Shown in pieces: positions 9,494 through 18,326 of a stretch of 64,000 nucleotides of DNA; the first letter of the stretch is position 1, and every line of letters begins with the position of its first letter. The notes below the pieces were generated by a model, which saw only the letters and a list, made by a program, of their open reading frames with translations, was not told the DNA's origin and did not search any database. The stretch comes from CAVPFA01 sp963703655 (GTDB taxonomy: Bacteria > Actinomycetota > Acidimicrobiia > Acidimicrobiales > Bog-793): the NCBI GenBank assembly GCA_963703655.1, contig CAVPFA010000008.1, forward strand, positions 1-64,000, read 5' to 3'. Both the position numbers and the translations under genes were made by a program.

Positions 9494-10916
9494 GAGGAAT
9501 CGTCAAGAGTTGTGGATAGCCCTTCCCGATGATCACGCGGCGGCTTCCTGATCGGACAGCTTGGCGCGCTCGACCATCACCCCCTTTTCGAACTTGGCGC
9601 CGGCGCGGACGAGTGCGACGAGGTGCGGAGCATTCACCGAGCGCCAGCGCTCCTCGGCGGCTTCCATGAGTTTGAAGGCCATGGCGAGACCGGCCGCTTT
9701 GGATCCCGGGCCTTTTGTGACCCGCGTCCGGAGCCGGACCGTCGAGAAGGTCGACTCGATCGGGTTCGAGGTCTTCAAGTGGATCCAGTGCTCGAGCGGG
9801 AAGTCATAGAACGTGAGGAGCTCGTCGAGATCGTCGGTGATCTTGGCGGTCGCCTTCGGCCATTTGCCGCCCAGCTCGTGGCAGAAGGCCTGAGCGCCAA
9901 TGCGTGCGTGCTCTTTGTCCTCGGCGTCACGGATCTCAGACAGGAGCTTCTTCGCGAGCGGCTTGATCGATGCAGGCAGCGCTCCGAGAACGTTCGCCGC
10001 CTTGTGGAACCAGTCGCGCTGCTCGCGAGTCTCGGGGAAGACGAGACGTAGCGCCTTCCAGAACCCGAGGGCCCCGTCACCGACGGCCACCATCGGGGCT
10101 TTCATGCCGCGGTGGCGCAGGTCGCGAAGCATCGCCTGCCCAGGCGTCCGCGGACTCGCGGTGTCCCTCTCCGATCGCGACGAGCTCCTTGTGGCCGTCC
10201 TGGCGAACTCCCACCACGACAAGAGCGCACAGGCGGGCCTCTTCGAGACGAACGTTGAAGTGCACGCCGTCGACCCAGACATAGACGAAGTCCCGATCAG
10301 CAAGGGACCGCTTCATGAACGCCTCGTGCTCGGCCTGCCAGGCCACACAGAGTCGCCCGATAGCAGAGGCCGAGAGCCCGGCCGCCGAGCCGAAGAACCC
10401 CTCGAGAGCCGGGACGAAGTCCTTGGTCGACAACCCGTGCAGGTACAACAACGGCAGCACCTCGGTCACCTTCGGCGAGGTTCGACACCACGGAGGCACG
10501 ATCGAGGACTTGAACCGCATCTTGTCCCCGCTCTCGGGGTCGACCCGGCGGTCGTCGACGCGCGGTGCCTCGATCTCGATGGCTCCAGCAGAGGTCGTCA
10601 CCCTTCGGCGCCGAGCGTGTCCGTTGCGCACCACGAGGCGGTGGCCATCGTCGTCGAGCACGCTCGCGTGGCTCTCGACGTAGTCATCCACCTCGGCCTC
10701 GAGCGCGACCGCCAGCATCTGGCGCGCTCCGTACCTGCAGATCTCGTCCAGCATCGACGCAACGTCCTCACGCGCGTCGCCGTTGATCACTACGCTCAAC
10801 ATTGGCGTTCCTTCCTCGCCGGAGCTCGAACTCCGGCGCTCTTCTTCTTTGGTCAAGAAGGAAGGTACGCCGCGCCCTCGAACGGGTGGGCGATCCACAA
10901 CTTCAGGTCATACCTC
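9494..10916 (-). mobile_element. IS256-family insertion sequence, 1,423 bp
   Basis: The ends are imperfect inverted repeats: the left end reads GAGGAATCGTCAAGAGTTGT inward, and the right end on the other strand GAGGTATGACCTGAAGTTGT; both continue with GGAT and a GCCC block. About 24 of the first 33 positions match without gaps. Identical 9-bp repeats (GAAGACATG) flank both ends, showing insertion by transposition. The single transposase gene is on the minus strand and frameshifted. The insertion lies in a small membrane-protein gene. Confidence 0.9.
9533..10802 (-). pseudogene. IS256-family transposase, frameshifted
   Basis: A DDE-type mutator-like transposase. From the ATG at 10802 it runs through IEIEAPRVDD and FVYVWVDGVHFNVR (first catalytic Asp) to VAIGEGHRESADAW near 10145. 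The protein then continues one frame over with AMLRDLRHRGMKAPMVAVGD (second Asp, in VGDGALGFW) and LKTSNPIESTFSTVRLRTR (catalytic Glu) to the stop at 9533. Both halves align end to end with the family, so a single indel separates them. The product would be inactive unless frame slippage occurs. IS256 members normally use one frame, so programmed frameshifting is unlikely. Confidence 0.85.
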
Positions 10917-10925
10917 GAAGACATG
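10917..10925. repeat. right 9-bp target-site duplication of the IS256 element
   Basis: Second copy of GAAGACATG, directly abutting the right inverted repeat. Confidence 0.85.
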
Positions 10926-11056
10926 AAGCTCGTTAGTTTAGAGTGTATAGATTGCGAGGGCCCGCAAGCCAGTCGCAGTGGATTAATCATCATGGTATGA
11001 CCTTCACGCTGGCGAAAGGGCGCGCATCACAGTCACAGGCCACGAAGGATGACATG

Positions 11057-11800
11057 TCAGGCTGTCACAACCTCGAGGGGTTTCGGGTCGGTGCTGGCCT
11101 TCGCGGCCAAGCGCTTCAAGTAGTGGTCGCGGGAGATATAGATACCGAACCGGATCATCCAGATGGTCTCCGGGTACGCGGCCAGCCGCTCCATGGCGCC
11201 CGGACCGAGGCCGAAGTATCGCTGGCAAGCGAACAGTAGAAGCGCCACCAGTGAAGCCAGACTGAAGAAGATCGAGTATCCGCGCAACCGAACGGGGAGC
11301 CGCACAGCTAGTCCGACCAGCAATATGCCGAGGTTGCCTATTCCAATGGCAAGCCCTGCGCCGGTCATGTGAAGGATACGAACCGTGTTTTCGGGCCGCA
11401 CACCCACGAGGATGACGCCAAGACCGCCCAAGCCGAGGCACAAGAAGCCCCAGAACGACGCTCGGCGTTCCCTCCGCTCGCGCTCGGTGAACTCCTGATA
11501 GAGCAGCAGCGCGCCCGAGAACATCACCAAGCCGAGGCCAACGAAACCGATGTTCATCCACAAGTTCCGCGGAGAGCAGACGTAAGAGCCGCGGTACTGG
11601 CCACACGCTGTGCTGCCCAAATCGCTGATGGTGTTGCTAACCAAGCTGTAGGGCGGATGCCATACCCAGCCGACAAATATCTGGTCAATGAAGTAGAGAA
11701 CGCTGGCCATCCAGAGGGTAGGTCCAAGCCAGGGGTGGTCGTCCGCGAAGCTCTTGACTCGGGCTCGTGGTCCCGAAGCGGCGACGATCATCGGCTGCAC
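11057..11800 (-). CDS. DUF998 family integral membrane protein
   Basis: 247 residues, intact. After a short basic N-terminus it has six or seven TM helices. The conserved first loop WHPPYSLVSNTISDLGSTAC is the DUF998 hallmark (Y-S-x(3)-N-x-I-S-D-L-G), with a cysteine pair in the external loop (CGQYRGSYVC). DUF998 proteins are polytopic membrane proteins of unknown biochemical role. An ATG four codons in is an alternative start. The gene stands alone between the IS256 element and the group II intron. Confidence 0.8.
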   Translation of the reverse strand: MQPMIVAASGPRARVKSFADDHPWLGPTLWMASVLYFIDQIFVGWVWHPPYSLVSNTISDLGSTACGQYRGSYVCSPRNLWMNIGFVGLGLVMFSGALLLYQEFTERERRERRASFWGFLCLGLGGLGVILVGVRPENTVRILHMTGAGLAIGIGNLGILLVGLAVRLPVRLRGYSIFFSLASLVALLLFACQRYFGLGPGAMERLAAYPETIWMIRFGIYISRDHYLKRLAAKASTDPKPLEVVTA

Positions 11801-12223
11801 TCCCCCTTTCGAGGTTCCATCTGTCCGGCATGCCGCTGGAGATAGGACCTGACGACTAGGTCGACTGATCGCTCAGGGACACGCAGCAGAGTTCAGTGTA
11901 AGCACGCCAGGCCTATCGTCAAGTACGCGTCACTCCCGCCGGCCGCCTCGGTTTTCCCTCTCGGTTCCAGCGTCAGCAGAGCGAGCGCATCGAACCACCC
12001 TGGGTTCGATGGAGAGACCGTCTTGATCACTCGCCGGTGGCTGACCCGCCGGCGACGGACCCGCTTGGCGGAACCTGCGCCAGCCGCCTGCCAGACCTGC
12101 TCATGCGGGCCTCCGCGTCGGCGCACGAGGGTTGAAGACGGTGTCGACAGTTGACCGCTCCGTCTCGAGCGCCGCGAGAGGATCACCGGTCGAGACACGT
12201 CAAGACAAGCAACGGGATCATTG
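11801..12223. other. intergenic region 3' of the group II intron
   Basis: Contains the 3' exon side of the intron and the presumed promoter of the DUF998 gene. A strong hairpin lies at 11988-12011 (CATCGAACC, 6-base loop, GGTTCGATG; 9-bp perfect stem). A frame on the minus strand is open through this stretch but begins inside the intron RNA, so it is not a real gene. I cannot tell which gene, if any, the intron interrupted. Confidence 0.5.
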
Positions 12224-12263
12224 ATTGCGGTAGGGACCGCCCTTTCGGGCGGCCCCCCGCACA

Positions 12264-12296
12264 GATCCCAGCGTGCACTCCTAATGCACTGGGCTC
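12264..12296 (-). ncRNA. group II intron domain V
   Basis: The 33-base hairpin GAGCCCAG…CTGGGATC carries the catalytic AGC triad near its 5' side, a two-base CG bulge before the closing strand and an upper stem TGCA…TGCA. This is the standard layout of domain V. It begins 6 bases after the maturase stop codon. Confidence 0.75.
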
Positions 12297-12301
12297 CTGC
12301 C

Positions 12302-13777
12302 TTAGGTCCGAGCGTCAAAGCGCACGCTCGGGAAGGGATGCTTTACACGGACCGGGGGTATCCACCGTTTCTCGTAGAGTCTCATCCGCTTCCAGTTCAT
12401 CCGGGTGCGCTGGCTTCGACGCCGGAGCGCCTCGAACCAGTACCGGATCAGCTGAGTGCGGAATGCCGCCACGGCGTCGGTGTTGCCGGGCACGGCGTAA
12501 TAGGCGAGATGGCCTCGCACCACTGAGCCGAGCCACTCCCCTTGTTCGGGAACGGGGTAGTGCCGACGTTGCTTGATCTGGTCTTTGACCTCGGCAAGCT
12601 TGGCCCGCATCCGCTTCGAGATGGTCTTTCGCTTCAGCCAGAACCGCCCGGCCTTGGTCTTCCCGCAGTAGTGCGTTAACCCCAAGAAACCGAACGTCTC
12701 GGGCTTCCCGTCGCCCCGGGCCGCACGATCCCGGGCGGCATTGCGCCCGAACTCGATGAGCCTGGTCTTGTCGGGATGCAATTCCAGGCCGAACTTCGAG
12801 AATCGCTCTCGGAGGTCGATGAGGAACTGCTCGGCGTCGGACTTGTACTCGAACCCGGCGACGAAGTCGTCGGCGAACCTCACGATGATGACGTCACCGT
12901 GGGCGTGCCGCTTCCTCCATTGCCGGACCCATCGGTCGAGGACGTAGTGGAGGTAGACATTGGCGAGCAACGGAGAAGCCGATGCCCCCTGAGGGGCACC
13001 GGTCTCGCTCGCCGTCCACTCCCCGTCTTCGATCACCCCTGCGTTCAGCCACTTTCGGATGAGCCGCAGTACCCGCTTGTCCGCTATCCGGTGCTCGAGG
13101 AACCTCGTGAGCCAATCGTGATCGAGATTGGTGAAAAATTCTTTCACGTCGGCGTCAAGCACCCAGTTCACCTTTTTCCGTTCGATCCCGACCGTGAGGG
13201 CGTCGAGCGCATCGTGCGGTCGGCGCCCGGGTCGGAACCCGTAGGAAAAGCCCAGGAAGTCCTCCTCGTAGATGGCGTTGAGCACCTCGACGACGGCCCG
13301 CTGAAGGATCTTGTCCTCCAGCGTGGCGATGCCGAGCGGCCGGAGCCGCCCGTCCGCCTTCTCGATGTACGCCCTGCGAGACGGACTTGCCCGGTATGCC
13401 CCGCTGTTGACTCTGGCGAGCAGTCCCTGGAGGTTCGCTTCCAGGTCCTCCCCGTAGGAATCCCACGTCACCCCGTCGATCCCCGGTGCGGCCAGGGGGC
13501 GGATCGCCCAGTAGGCCTTCCAGAGACGGTCGAAGTCGACATGGTGCAGCAAGGCGGTGAACCGTGCATCCTTGTCCTTGCGTGCTGCTTTGCGCACACG
13601 GTCCAGCCCGCTTGACACGTCAGGCCCGGCACTGCGTCCGGGACGTGTTGGGTCGTCCGTGTTCCCCTCGGCCAGCCCCCTTTCCTCCACCACCTCCGCA
13701 CCGACGGCCGACGCCATCGCCTTGTTCGGCGGCTTCGCAGGTACTACGGGGCTGTCAGACTTCCCACGCTCGTTCAT
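12302..13777 (-). CDS. ltrA: group II intron reverse transcriptase/maturase
   Basis: A 491-residue intron-encoded protein that helps the intron fold, splice and copy itself into DNA. The reverse transcriptase core shows RPLAAPGIDGVTWDSY, RRAYIEKADGRLRPLGIATL, FSYGFRPGRRPHDAL, GAPQGASASPLLANVYL and the active-site motif VRFADDFV (Y-A-D-D variant F-A-D-D). Maturase domain X follows (LKRKTISKRM… to LRRRSQRTRMNWKRM). There is no clear C-terminal HNH endonuclease; the protein ends soon after domain X, as in class C-like and other short maturases. The frame is fully open, in contrast to the neighbouring mobile genes, so this intron may be a recent arrival. Confidence 0.95.
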   Translation of the reverse strand: MNERGKSDSPVVPAKPPNKAMASAVGAEVVEERGLAEGNTDDPTRPGRSAGPDVSSGLDRVRKAARKDKDARFTALLHHVDFDRLWKAYWAIRPLAAPGIDGVTWDSYGEDLEANLQGLLARVNSGAYRASPSRRAYIEKADGRLRPLGIATLEDKILQRAVVEVLNAIYEEDFLGFSYGFRPGRRPHDALDALTVGIERKKVNWVLDADVKEFFTNLDHDWLTRFLEHRIADKRVLRLIRKWLNAGVIEDGEWTASETGAPQGASASPLLANVYLHYVLDRWVRQWRKRHAHGDVIIVRFADDFVAGFEYKSDAEQFLIDLRERFSKFGLELHPDKTRLIEFGRNAARDRAARGDGKPETFGFLGLTHYCGKTKAGRFWLKRKTISKRMRAKLAEVKDQIKQRRHYPVPEQGEWLGSVVRGHLAYYAVPGNTDAVAAFRTQLIRYWFEALRRRSQRTRMNWKRMRLYEKRWIPPVRVKHPFPSVRFDART

Positions 13778-14091
13778 CCCAGGATTACGGCCTTGGCCTT
13801 GCCCGAGCGGCCCGACGGGCGATCAACCCGAGGGGCGAGTGTGGGATCTCCCGGTTCTCGCGCATGGAGATTCCGTACATGCACAGGTTCTTCGACCGCG
13901 CGGGGTCCGCAAGCAGCTCGCGATCGCGCGGCCTGCGATGTGGCCTTCCGCTCATTTCGACAGCGTCGGCACCCCGGTCTCGTTGATTTCGCGGCTCAAT
14001 AGCCCAGCCTGCACGCACCCCTATCCAACGCTTCGCCGCCGCCCTTGCGGACGACAACGCATGGTCGGGGCCGTCGTGGGTCGCTACCCCT

Positions 14092-15195
14092 TCAACGTAG
14101 AGCGTCTTCCTCTCCTTCTCCATGCCGGTTTATCCCGGCGCTCCGAAGCACGGCCACGACGAACATCGCGATGGGGTGCCGGATCGGTCGCATCACGCCG
14201 CCCCTTAGCGAGTACACGATGGTCCTGGCGATCATCCCGTTCCCGGCCAAACCTACGGACACGAAGACTGGCTTGGTGCGCCCTGGCACCGTGACGCGGA
14301 GGACGAGGATGGAGTAGGGCGGCAACGTCGCCGGACAGGCGGCAAGACCGTGCAGGTCAAGGCAGCGGGCCGGAAACGCGAGAGTCACCATTGGTTCGGT
14401 GCGGAGTCCTGAATCGACCTGGACGCCGTTGACCGGCTCCTGAGGAAGCGGCAGCAAGTAGGCGCAAGGCGGAAGAAGCATGGGACGCGCGTCGGTGCTC
14501 AGCGTCACCGTTGTTCCGGAAAACGCAACGCCAGGTGTCCGGCAGATTGCTCCGAGGCCGGGCGTCACCTGCGTCCGATTGACGGGCCAGCCAGCTGGGA
14601 CCGAGAAGTGCAAACCTGCGAACGTTACCGAACGCCATCCCGACGGGACCTCCGGCGCGGGACGTGTAGCCAGTACAACAGCTCGCGGCGAGACCGCCAG
14701 CGTGTCGGTCACCCGAGTACCGGACCCATCGGTTGCCCATAGCTCAACATGCAGCGACGGCACGAAGTAGGTGACAAACGTGGCGGCCCTCGGTCCCAGG
14801 AGCACGAAGATGCCGTGAAGCAGAACCGGTTTTTCCTGTCGGTATGGAGTAGGGATCGAACCGAGCGGGGTGATCCGCACCGTGGGGGACGACGCAGCCG
14901 TGGGGCATCCGAGGTCCTGCCGAACTACACCGAGTTGGATGATGGGCGGCCACTTTCCTCCGCACCACGCGTGGGTCATAACAGCCCATGTCGCGGGTAC
15001 GGACACCTGCGCGTCCCCGTAGGCGACCGGCACCCAGCCGGCAAGTGTGGCCGAGAGGTCAACGGCATGAAGCGGCGGGGCCGTGCGCGGGATGCCGCTG
15101 TGCGTCGTCGGAGTGACCGCCTCGAAGCCAGTGCACGTAGCGAGGATGAGAGCCGGGACCACCAGCACCAGGACGCGAAGTCTCACTGCCGCCAT
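14092..15195 (-). CDS. secreted lipoprotein of unknown function
   Basis: I start at ATG 15195 because it gives a lipoprotein signal peptide (VRLRVLVLVVPALILATC, lipobox L-A-T-C); the frame is open further upstream but codes nothing signal-like. The mature part is rich in beta-strand and Thr/Pro/Val, with two similar segments (AGWVPVAYGDAQVSVPATW and AGLHFSVPAGWPVN). Near the end it has MIARTIVYSLRGG. A related string, ARTILYSLR, occurs near the start of the BNR protein upstream, an odd coincidence between neighbours. The C-terminal 10 or so residues run into sequence that may belong to the intron's 5' end, so the native C-terminus may be altered. Function unknown. Confidence 0.6.
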   Translation of the reverse strand: MAAVRLRVLVLVVPALILATCTGFEAVTPTTHSGIPRTAPPLHAVDLSATLAGWVPVAYGDAQVSVPATWAVMTHAWCGGKWPPIIQLGVVRQDLGCPTAASSPTVRITPLGSIPTPYRQEKPVLLHGIFVLLGPRAATFVTYFVPSLHVELWATDGSGTRVTDTLAVSPRAVVLATRPAPEVPSGWRSVTFAGLHFSVPAGWPVNRTQVTPGLGAICRTPGVAFSGTTVTLSTDARPMLLPPCAYLLPLPQEPVNGVQVDSGLRTEPMVTLAFPARCLDLHGLAACPATLPPYSILVLRVTVPGRTKPVFVSVGLAGNGMIARTIVYSLRGGVMRPIRHPIAMFVVAVLRSAGINRHGEGEEDALR

Positions 15196-15562
15196 GGTCC
15201 CATAAAGCTGCACCGGAGCGCTTCGCGTACGACCTGGCGGCCGACAGCACATCGCCGTGCAGCCAACGACACCGTTGGGCATAGCGGGACCGGTGCAGGC
15301 TCGCGCACCGACGTGAGGCGGACACTGTTCAGGCGTTGCGGGACGCGTCCTGGCCTTTGAGTTGGGTGACCCTCCCATATCCGACAAACGTGCTGTTTCG
15401 CGCCGCGCGCCAAACCGTCATGCGTGTCAACGCCCCAGATTGGGTCTGCGAGCCTGAGCCGCCGCGACCGCCCGATGACCCCGACGGCTGGCTTGCGGCT
15501 CGGTCCGAACGTCAACCAAGAGCGGTTGGGGAGGCGGGGGTGCCCTCCCGCTACTCAGCAAG
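15196..15562. other. intergenic spacer between two minus-strand secreted-protein genes
   Basis: About 370 bases between the stop of the BNR protein gene and the start of the lipoprotein gene. Several short frames are open on both strands but none has a convincing start or domain. It presumably carries the lipoprotein gene's promoter. Nothing else recognised. Confidence 0.4.
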
Positions 15563-16771
15563 TCAACTTGCGTACTCCACCTTCCAAGTGCGACCCGCGT
15601 CACTCGTGTGCACGAGACGGTAAACAGTCGATGAGCCACCAGCCTTATACCGAATAAACATGCCCGTGACCCAACCAGAACGGGATGTGACAAAGCTGGC
15701 CCCAAGGGACACGGTGATGTAGCCGACGTCGCCGCGGCGAACCAGCTCTTTGCCACTTCGCTCGGCAATCGCCCACGGGGCTGTCCCGAATCCGCAAGCT
15801 AGACATCCGTCGATAAACGCGGCGGTGTCCGCGTCGATGGCGCTGAAAGCTCCCGGTTCGGTCCCGGGCGACTCGACTGAGACCGCGACGCCGCGATAGG
15901 GAAAGTAAAGCTCGGCGAAAATGGGCCTCCAGGCGCCACCGTCGCTGTGATAGGCGACGTGAGGAGTTTGACTCATGGCACCGCCCGGTCCGTCGAGCAC
16001 AGCCCAGCCAGCTTTTTGTCCCGCGCACTGAACCATCGCGAGGGGGCGGGCCTGTCCCAGCCCGTAGCCCTTCAGGGCGAGCGACCATGATTTTCCACCG
16101 TCATGGCTGCGGTAGACACTTCCATCGGCTCCGAGCCAGCCGTCATCAGGCGTCGCGAAGCACACGCTCTGCGCGTCGGCCGGAGCAGCGAGCAGCGTCC
16201 AGCTCTGTCCCGCGTCATCTGTCTTCAGCACTACCCCGCCCGTCCAAGGAGCCATCGGGCTCAAGCTGCCGAAGGTTTTTCCGCCCGCGACCGCGTAGGC
16301 GATCCTCCTTGTGACGAAGTGCACGGAGCGAACTGGCCAGGCGGGCTCGTGAAGCTGTTGCCAGCGCCGACCGCCGTCGGTAGTGACGAGCAAGTCCGTC
16401 AGACCGACAGCCCACCCGTGCTCAGAGTCAACGAAATCGACCTCGCTCAGGTCCGCGCATCGGGCTCGGTATTGAACTGTCCAACGTATGCCGCCGTCAT
16501 CAGTAGCAAGGATCTCGTTGGACCCGACAGTCCAACCTGTCGTGACCGAGAGGAACTGCACGCCGTAAAGCTCGCCTGGTGCGAAGAAACCTGCATCGAG
16601 CCCACCCGGGCACGCGTCAGAAGACGACACCGACCGCAGGCTGTACAGGATCGTCCTCGCGACCACACCGGCACCGGCGGTCGGTGAGATCGCTTGCGCG
16701 CTTGAACACACGGCGAGAATCAGTGCAATGGCCACGATCACAATGCCGGCGAGCTTGCGCACCGTGCTCAT
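15563..16771 (-). CDS. secreted BNR/Asp-box (Ycf48-like) beta-propeller protein
   Basis: 402 residues from ATG 16771, chosen because a clean signal peptide follows (KLAGIVIVAIALILAVCSSAQA). The mature protein has repeated Asp-box and Ycf48-like units: GWTVGSNEILATDDGGIRW, GWAVGLTDLLVTTDGGRRW, VVLKTDDAGQSWTLL, GSVYRSHDGGKSWSL, RLVHTSDAGRTWKV. These form a propeller, probably extracytoplasmic; Ycf48-like propellers often assist assembly of membrane complexes, but no partner is evident here. The gene is intact and relates in style to the broken propeller gene at 961-3214. It is divergent from the truncated GntR gene at 16862. Confidence 0.8.
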   Translation of the reverse strand: MSTVRKLAGIVIVAIALILAVCSSAQAISPTAGAGVVARTILYSLRSVSSSDACPGGLDAGFFAPGELYGVQFLSVTTGWTVGSNEILATDDGGIRWTVQYRARCADLSEVDFVDSEHGWAVGLTDLLVTTDGGRRWQQLHEPAWPVRSVHFVTRRIAYAVAGGKTFGSLSPMAPWTGGVVLKTDDAGQSWTLLAAPADAQSVCFATPDDGWLGADGSVYRSHDGGKSWSLALKGYGLGQARPLAMVQCAGQKAGWAVLDGPGGAMSQTPHVAYHSDGGAWRPIFAELYFPYRGVAVSVESPGTEPGAFSAIDADTAAFIDGCLACGFGTAPWAIAERSGKELVRRGDVGYITVSLGASFVTSRSGWVTGMFIRYKAGGSSTVYRLVHTSDAGRTWKVEYAS

Positions 16772-16861
16772 TGTCACACTAATCGCCGGTTTCGGGCAGT
16801 CGGGCAGCAGAGAGCGCAGGCTGCTGCTTGACGCCGACCGCTCGGGGGGTATAGTCACAGC

Positions 16862-17041
16862 ATGAGTAGTACCACACCAACGGTGGAGATCGACCCCACC
16901 AGCCCGGTCCCCCTCCACGAACGGGTTGCTTCCGCCATACGCCGCGCCATCGCCGATGGCGGGGCGAAGCCAGGCGAGCGGCTACCTCCTGCTCGGGACC
17001 TCGACAAGGTGCTCGGCGTGAACTCGACCGACTGTCGGTGA
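16862..17041 (+). pseudogene. truncated GntR-family regulator
   Basis: From ATG 16862 the peptide is a GntR winged-helix start: PVPLHERVASAIRRAIADGG, then PGERLPPARDLDKVLGVNST. The frame ends at TGA 17039-17041 after 59 residues, inside the recognition helix, where the family has N-x-N-T-V-L-R-A. The remainder of the wing is not found downstream. It is therefore a fragment that probably no longer binds DNA. It faces the BNR gene across a 90-base divergent intergenic region. Confidence 0.7.
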
Positions 17042-17141
17042 CCCGCCTGCGGACGCCAAGATTGTGGGGGGCATGACGAACTCGAACGTGAGACCGAGCC
17101 GACCAGAAGTCACTCCCGACGTGTACCTAGGATGACCGGAT

Positions 17142-17963
17142 GTGAAGGGTTTCGCCTACGTGACTGCGGCGGTGATCGTGGTAGTGGGCGTCACGTTGGG
17201 CGCGATAGCTCTGGTGGGAGCTTGGTCGTCCCAGTCCTACGCGTCGGCCACCGCTGTTCTTCGTCAGATCGGCTGCACGGATCAAGAGATTCAGATGGTC
17301 GGTGCCTCAGCGGTTTGCCCGCCACAGGTCAACTTAGGCCCCTTTGACTACCTGGCCATGACCTTCAAGCCAGGCTCATCCCCAACGACCTACCTCCTCA
17401 GTCACGAAACAGAGTTCACGGGCAGTGAGGTCGGCGTCGTCTACGGACCCAACTGGTTGATCGCGGTTTCGAGCGCCGAGGTTAACGGCCCCATGGAACA
17501 CGTGGTGAAGGCCACCGGTGGGACCGTTTGGCACGCCGCAGATCAGGAGGCCTTTCTGACCCTCTGCCAGGCAGTGTCATCCCTGGACCGGCTAATCGTT
17601 CACCGGACCAACGCCAATCCGCAGTTGCACCTTCACTTCCCGTTCCCGAGCGTGGTGATCGTGACCAACGCCAGTTCGGTCCATGATGCCGCCAAAAGTT
17701 TGTGCGCGCTGCAGAGGATGCCAAAGGGGGTGTTCCACTGTCCGGCTGTCATCGGCCTGGACTATCACCTGACGTTCTCTACGGTTAACCGGGGCTTCCC
17801 GACCATCGTCGTTCCCGCTACGGGCTGCCAGGAGGTCAGCGGACTAGGCCCGACGCGCTGGGTGGCCCGTACGCCAAGTTTCTGGGGCGCGCTCGGCAAG
17901 GCGATGGGGCTGGCGAAGGCGACATACTCAACCTTCAGCGACGACGGTTGTGGCTACTGCTGA
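17142..17963 (+). CDS. membrane-anchored protein of unknown function
   Basis: 273 residues from a GTG at 17142. One N-terminal hydrophobic segment (VTAAVIVVVGVTLGAIALVGAW) then a long non-membrane domain with seven cysteines, including a C-terminal GCGYC, suggesting an extracytoplasmic disulfide-bonded domain. No conserved domain recognised. It stands alone between the GntR fragment and the repeat at 18113. Confidence 0.6.
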   Translation: MKGFAYVTAAVIVVVGVTLGAIALVGAWSSQSYASATAVLRQIGCTDQEIQMVGASAVCPPQVNLGPFDYLAMTFKPGSSPTTYLLSHETEFTGSEVGVVYGPNWLIAVSSAEVNGPMEHVVKATGGTVWHAADQEAFLTLCQAVSSLDRLIVHRTNANPQLHLHFPFPSVVIVTNASSVHDAAKSLCALQRMPKGVFHCPAVIGLDYHLTFSTVNRGFPTIVVPATGCQEVSGLGPTRWVARTPSFWGALGKAMGLAKATYSTFSDDGCGYC

Positions 17964-18112
17964 GAGGACTTATCGGCGTGGCCCCACGGTGCGCGTCCGT
18001 GACGTACTTCTCAACTCCCTCGCAGGGGCAGTGAGAACCGGCGTGGCGGCCAGCGGAGGGCACCAACCTGGCCGCTCATCCCGGAGCATTCTGGACGTGC
18101 CGGAGAGCAGCT

Positions 18113-18242
18113 AGAGGGCACTGCCCGATGCAGCTCGACGTCGAGCGCGTCGGCGAGGCCAAGCAACCCCGGGCAGCGGCCTGCACGACCGCGCCTACGC
18201 CTAAGCCTTGGCGAGTTCCTCAATCTGACGGGCGGCGAAGTC
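18113..18242. repeat. 130-bp direct repeat, copy 1 (remnant of a gene 3' end)
   Basis: Aligns over its length, about three quarters identical, with 20150-20278 in the same orientation: both run from AGAGGGCACTGCC to a conserved block ending in GAAGTC/AAAGTC. On the minus strand both encode the same C-terminal peptide, DFAARQIEELAKA, followed by a stop. They look like 3' ends of two paralogous genes whose bodies are gone. The copies bracket the Clp-N gene and hicAB. The rest of the gap 17964-18326 shows nothing else. Confidence 0.7.
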
Positions 18243-18326
18243 TGCTCATTCCCTACGATGCGACAGAGACCGCCTGAGGCGCTCGTGCCCATACACTCGG
18301 TCGTCCTGACGTGGCACACTGCTTCT

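Larger units (their letters stand above)
12224..14018 (-). mobile_element. group II intron with encoded maturase, about 1.8 kb
   Basis: The minus strand has the ordered parts of a bacterial group II intron. GTGCG at 14018 matches the 5' consensus; structured domain I-III sequence follows to about 13780. The reverse transcriptase comes next (stop at 12302), then domain V at 12296-12264, a domain VI hairpin (GGGCCGCCCGAAAGGGCGGTCCC) and a likely 3' end CCGCAAT at 12224. The reading frame is intact, so it may be mobile. The 5' boundary is uncertain: conserved-looking sequence continues to about 14123. A frame there, MEKERKTLYVEGVATHDGP, resembles peptides often annotated beside this kind of maturase, so the true element might start earlier. 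Confidence 0.8.

Noticed and set aside
9533..10802. Programmed frameshift in the transposase
   Set aside because: IS256-family transposases use a single frame and no slippery heptamer with a stimulatory structure was seen at the break.
11893..12318. Minus-strand ORF overlapping the intron 3' end as a gene
   Set aside because: It begins within domain V/VI of the intron and crosses the 3' splice site; no start signal or domain.
13785..14123. 112-codon ORF at the intron 5' end as an independent protein
   Set aside because: It spans the 5' splice site and structured intron RNA; it is probably a non-coding frame conserved only because the RNA is.
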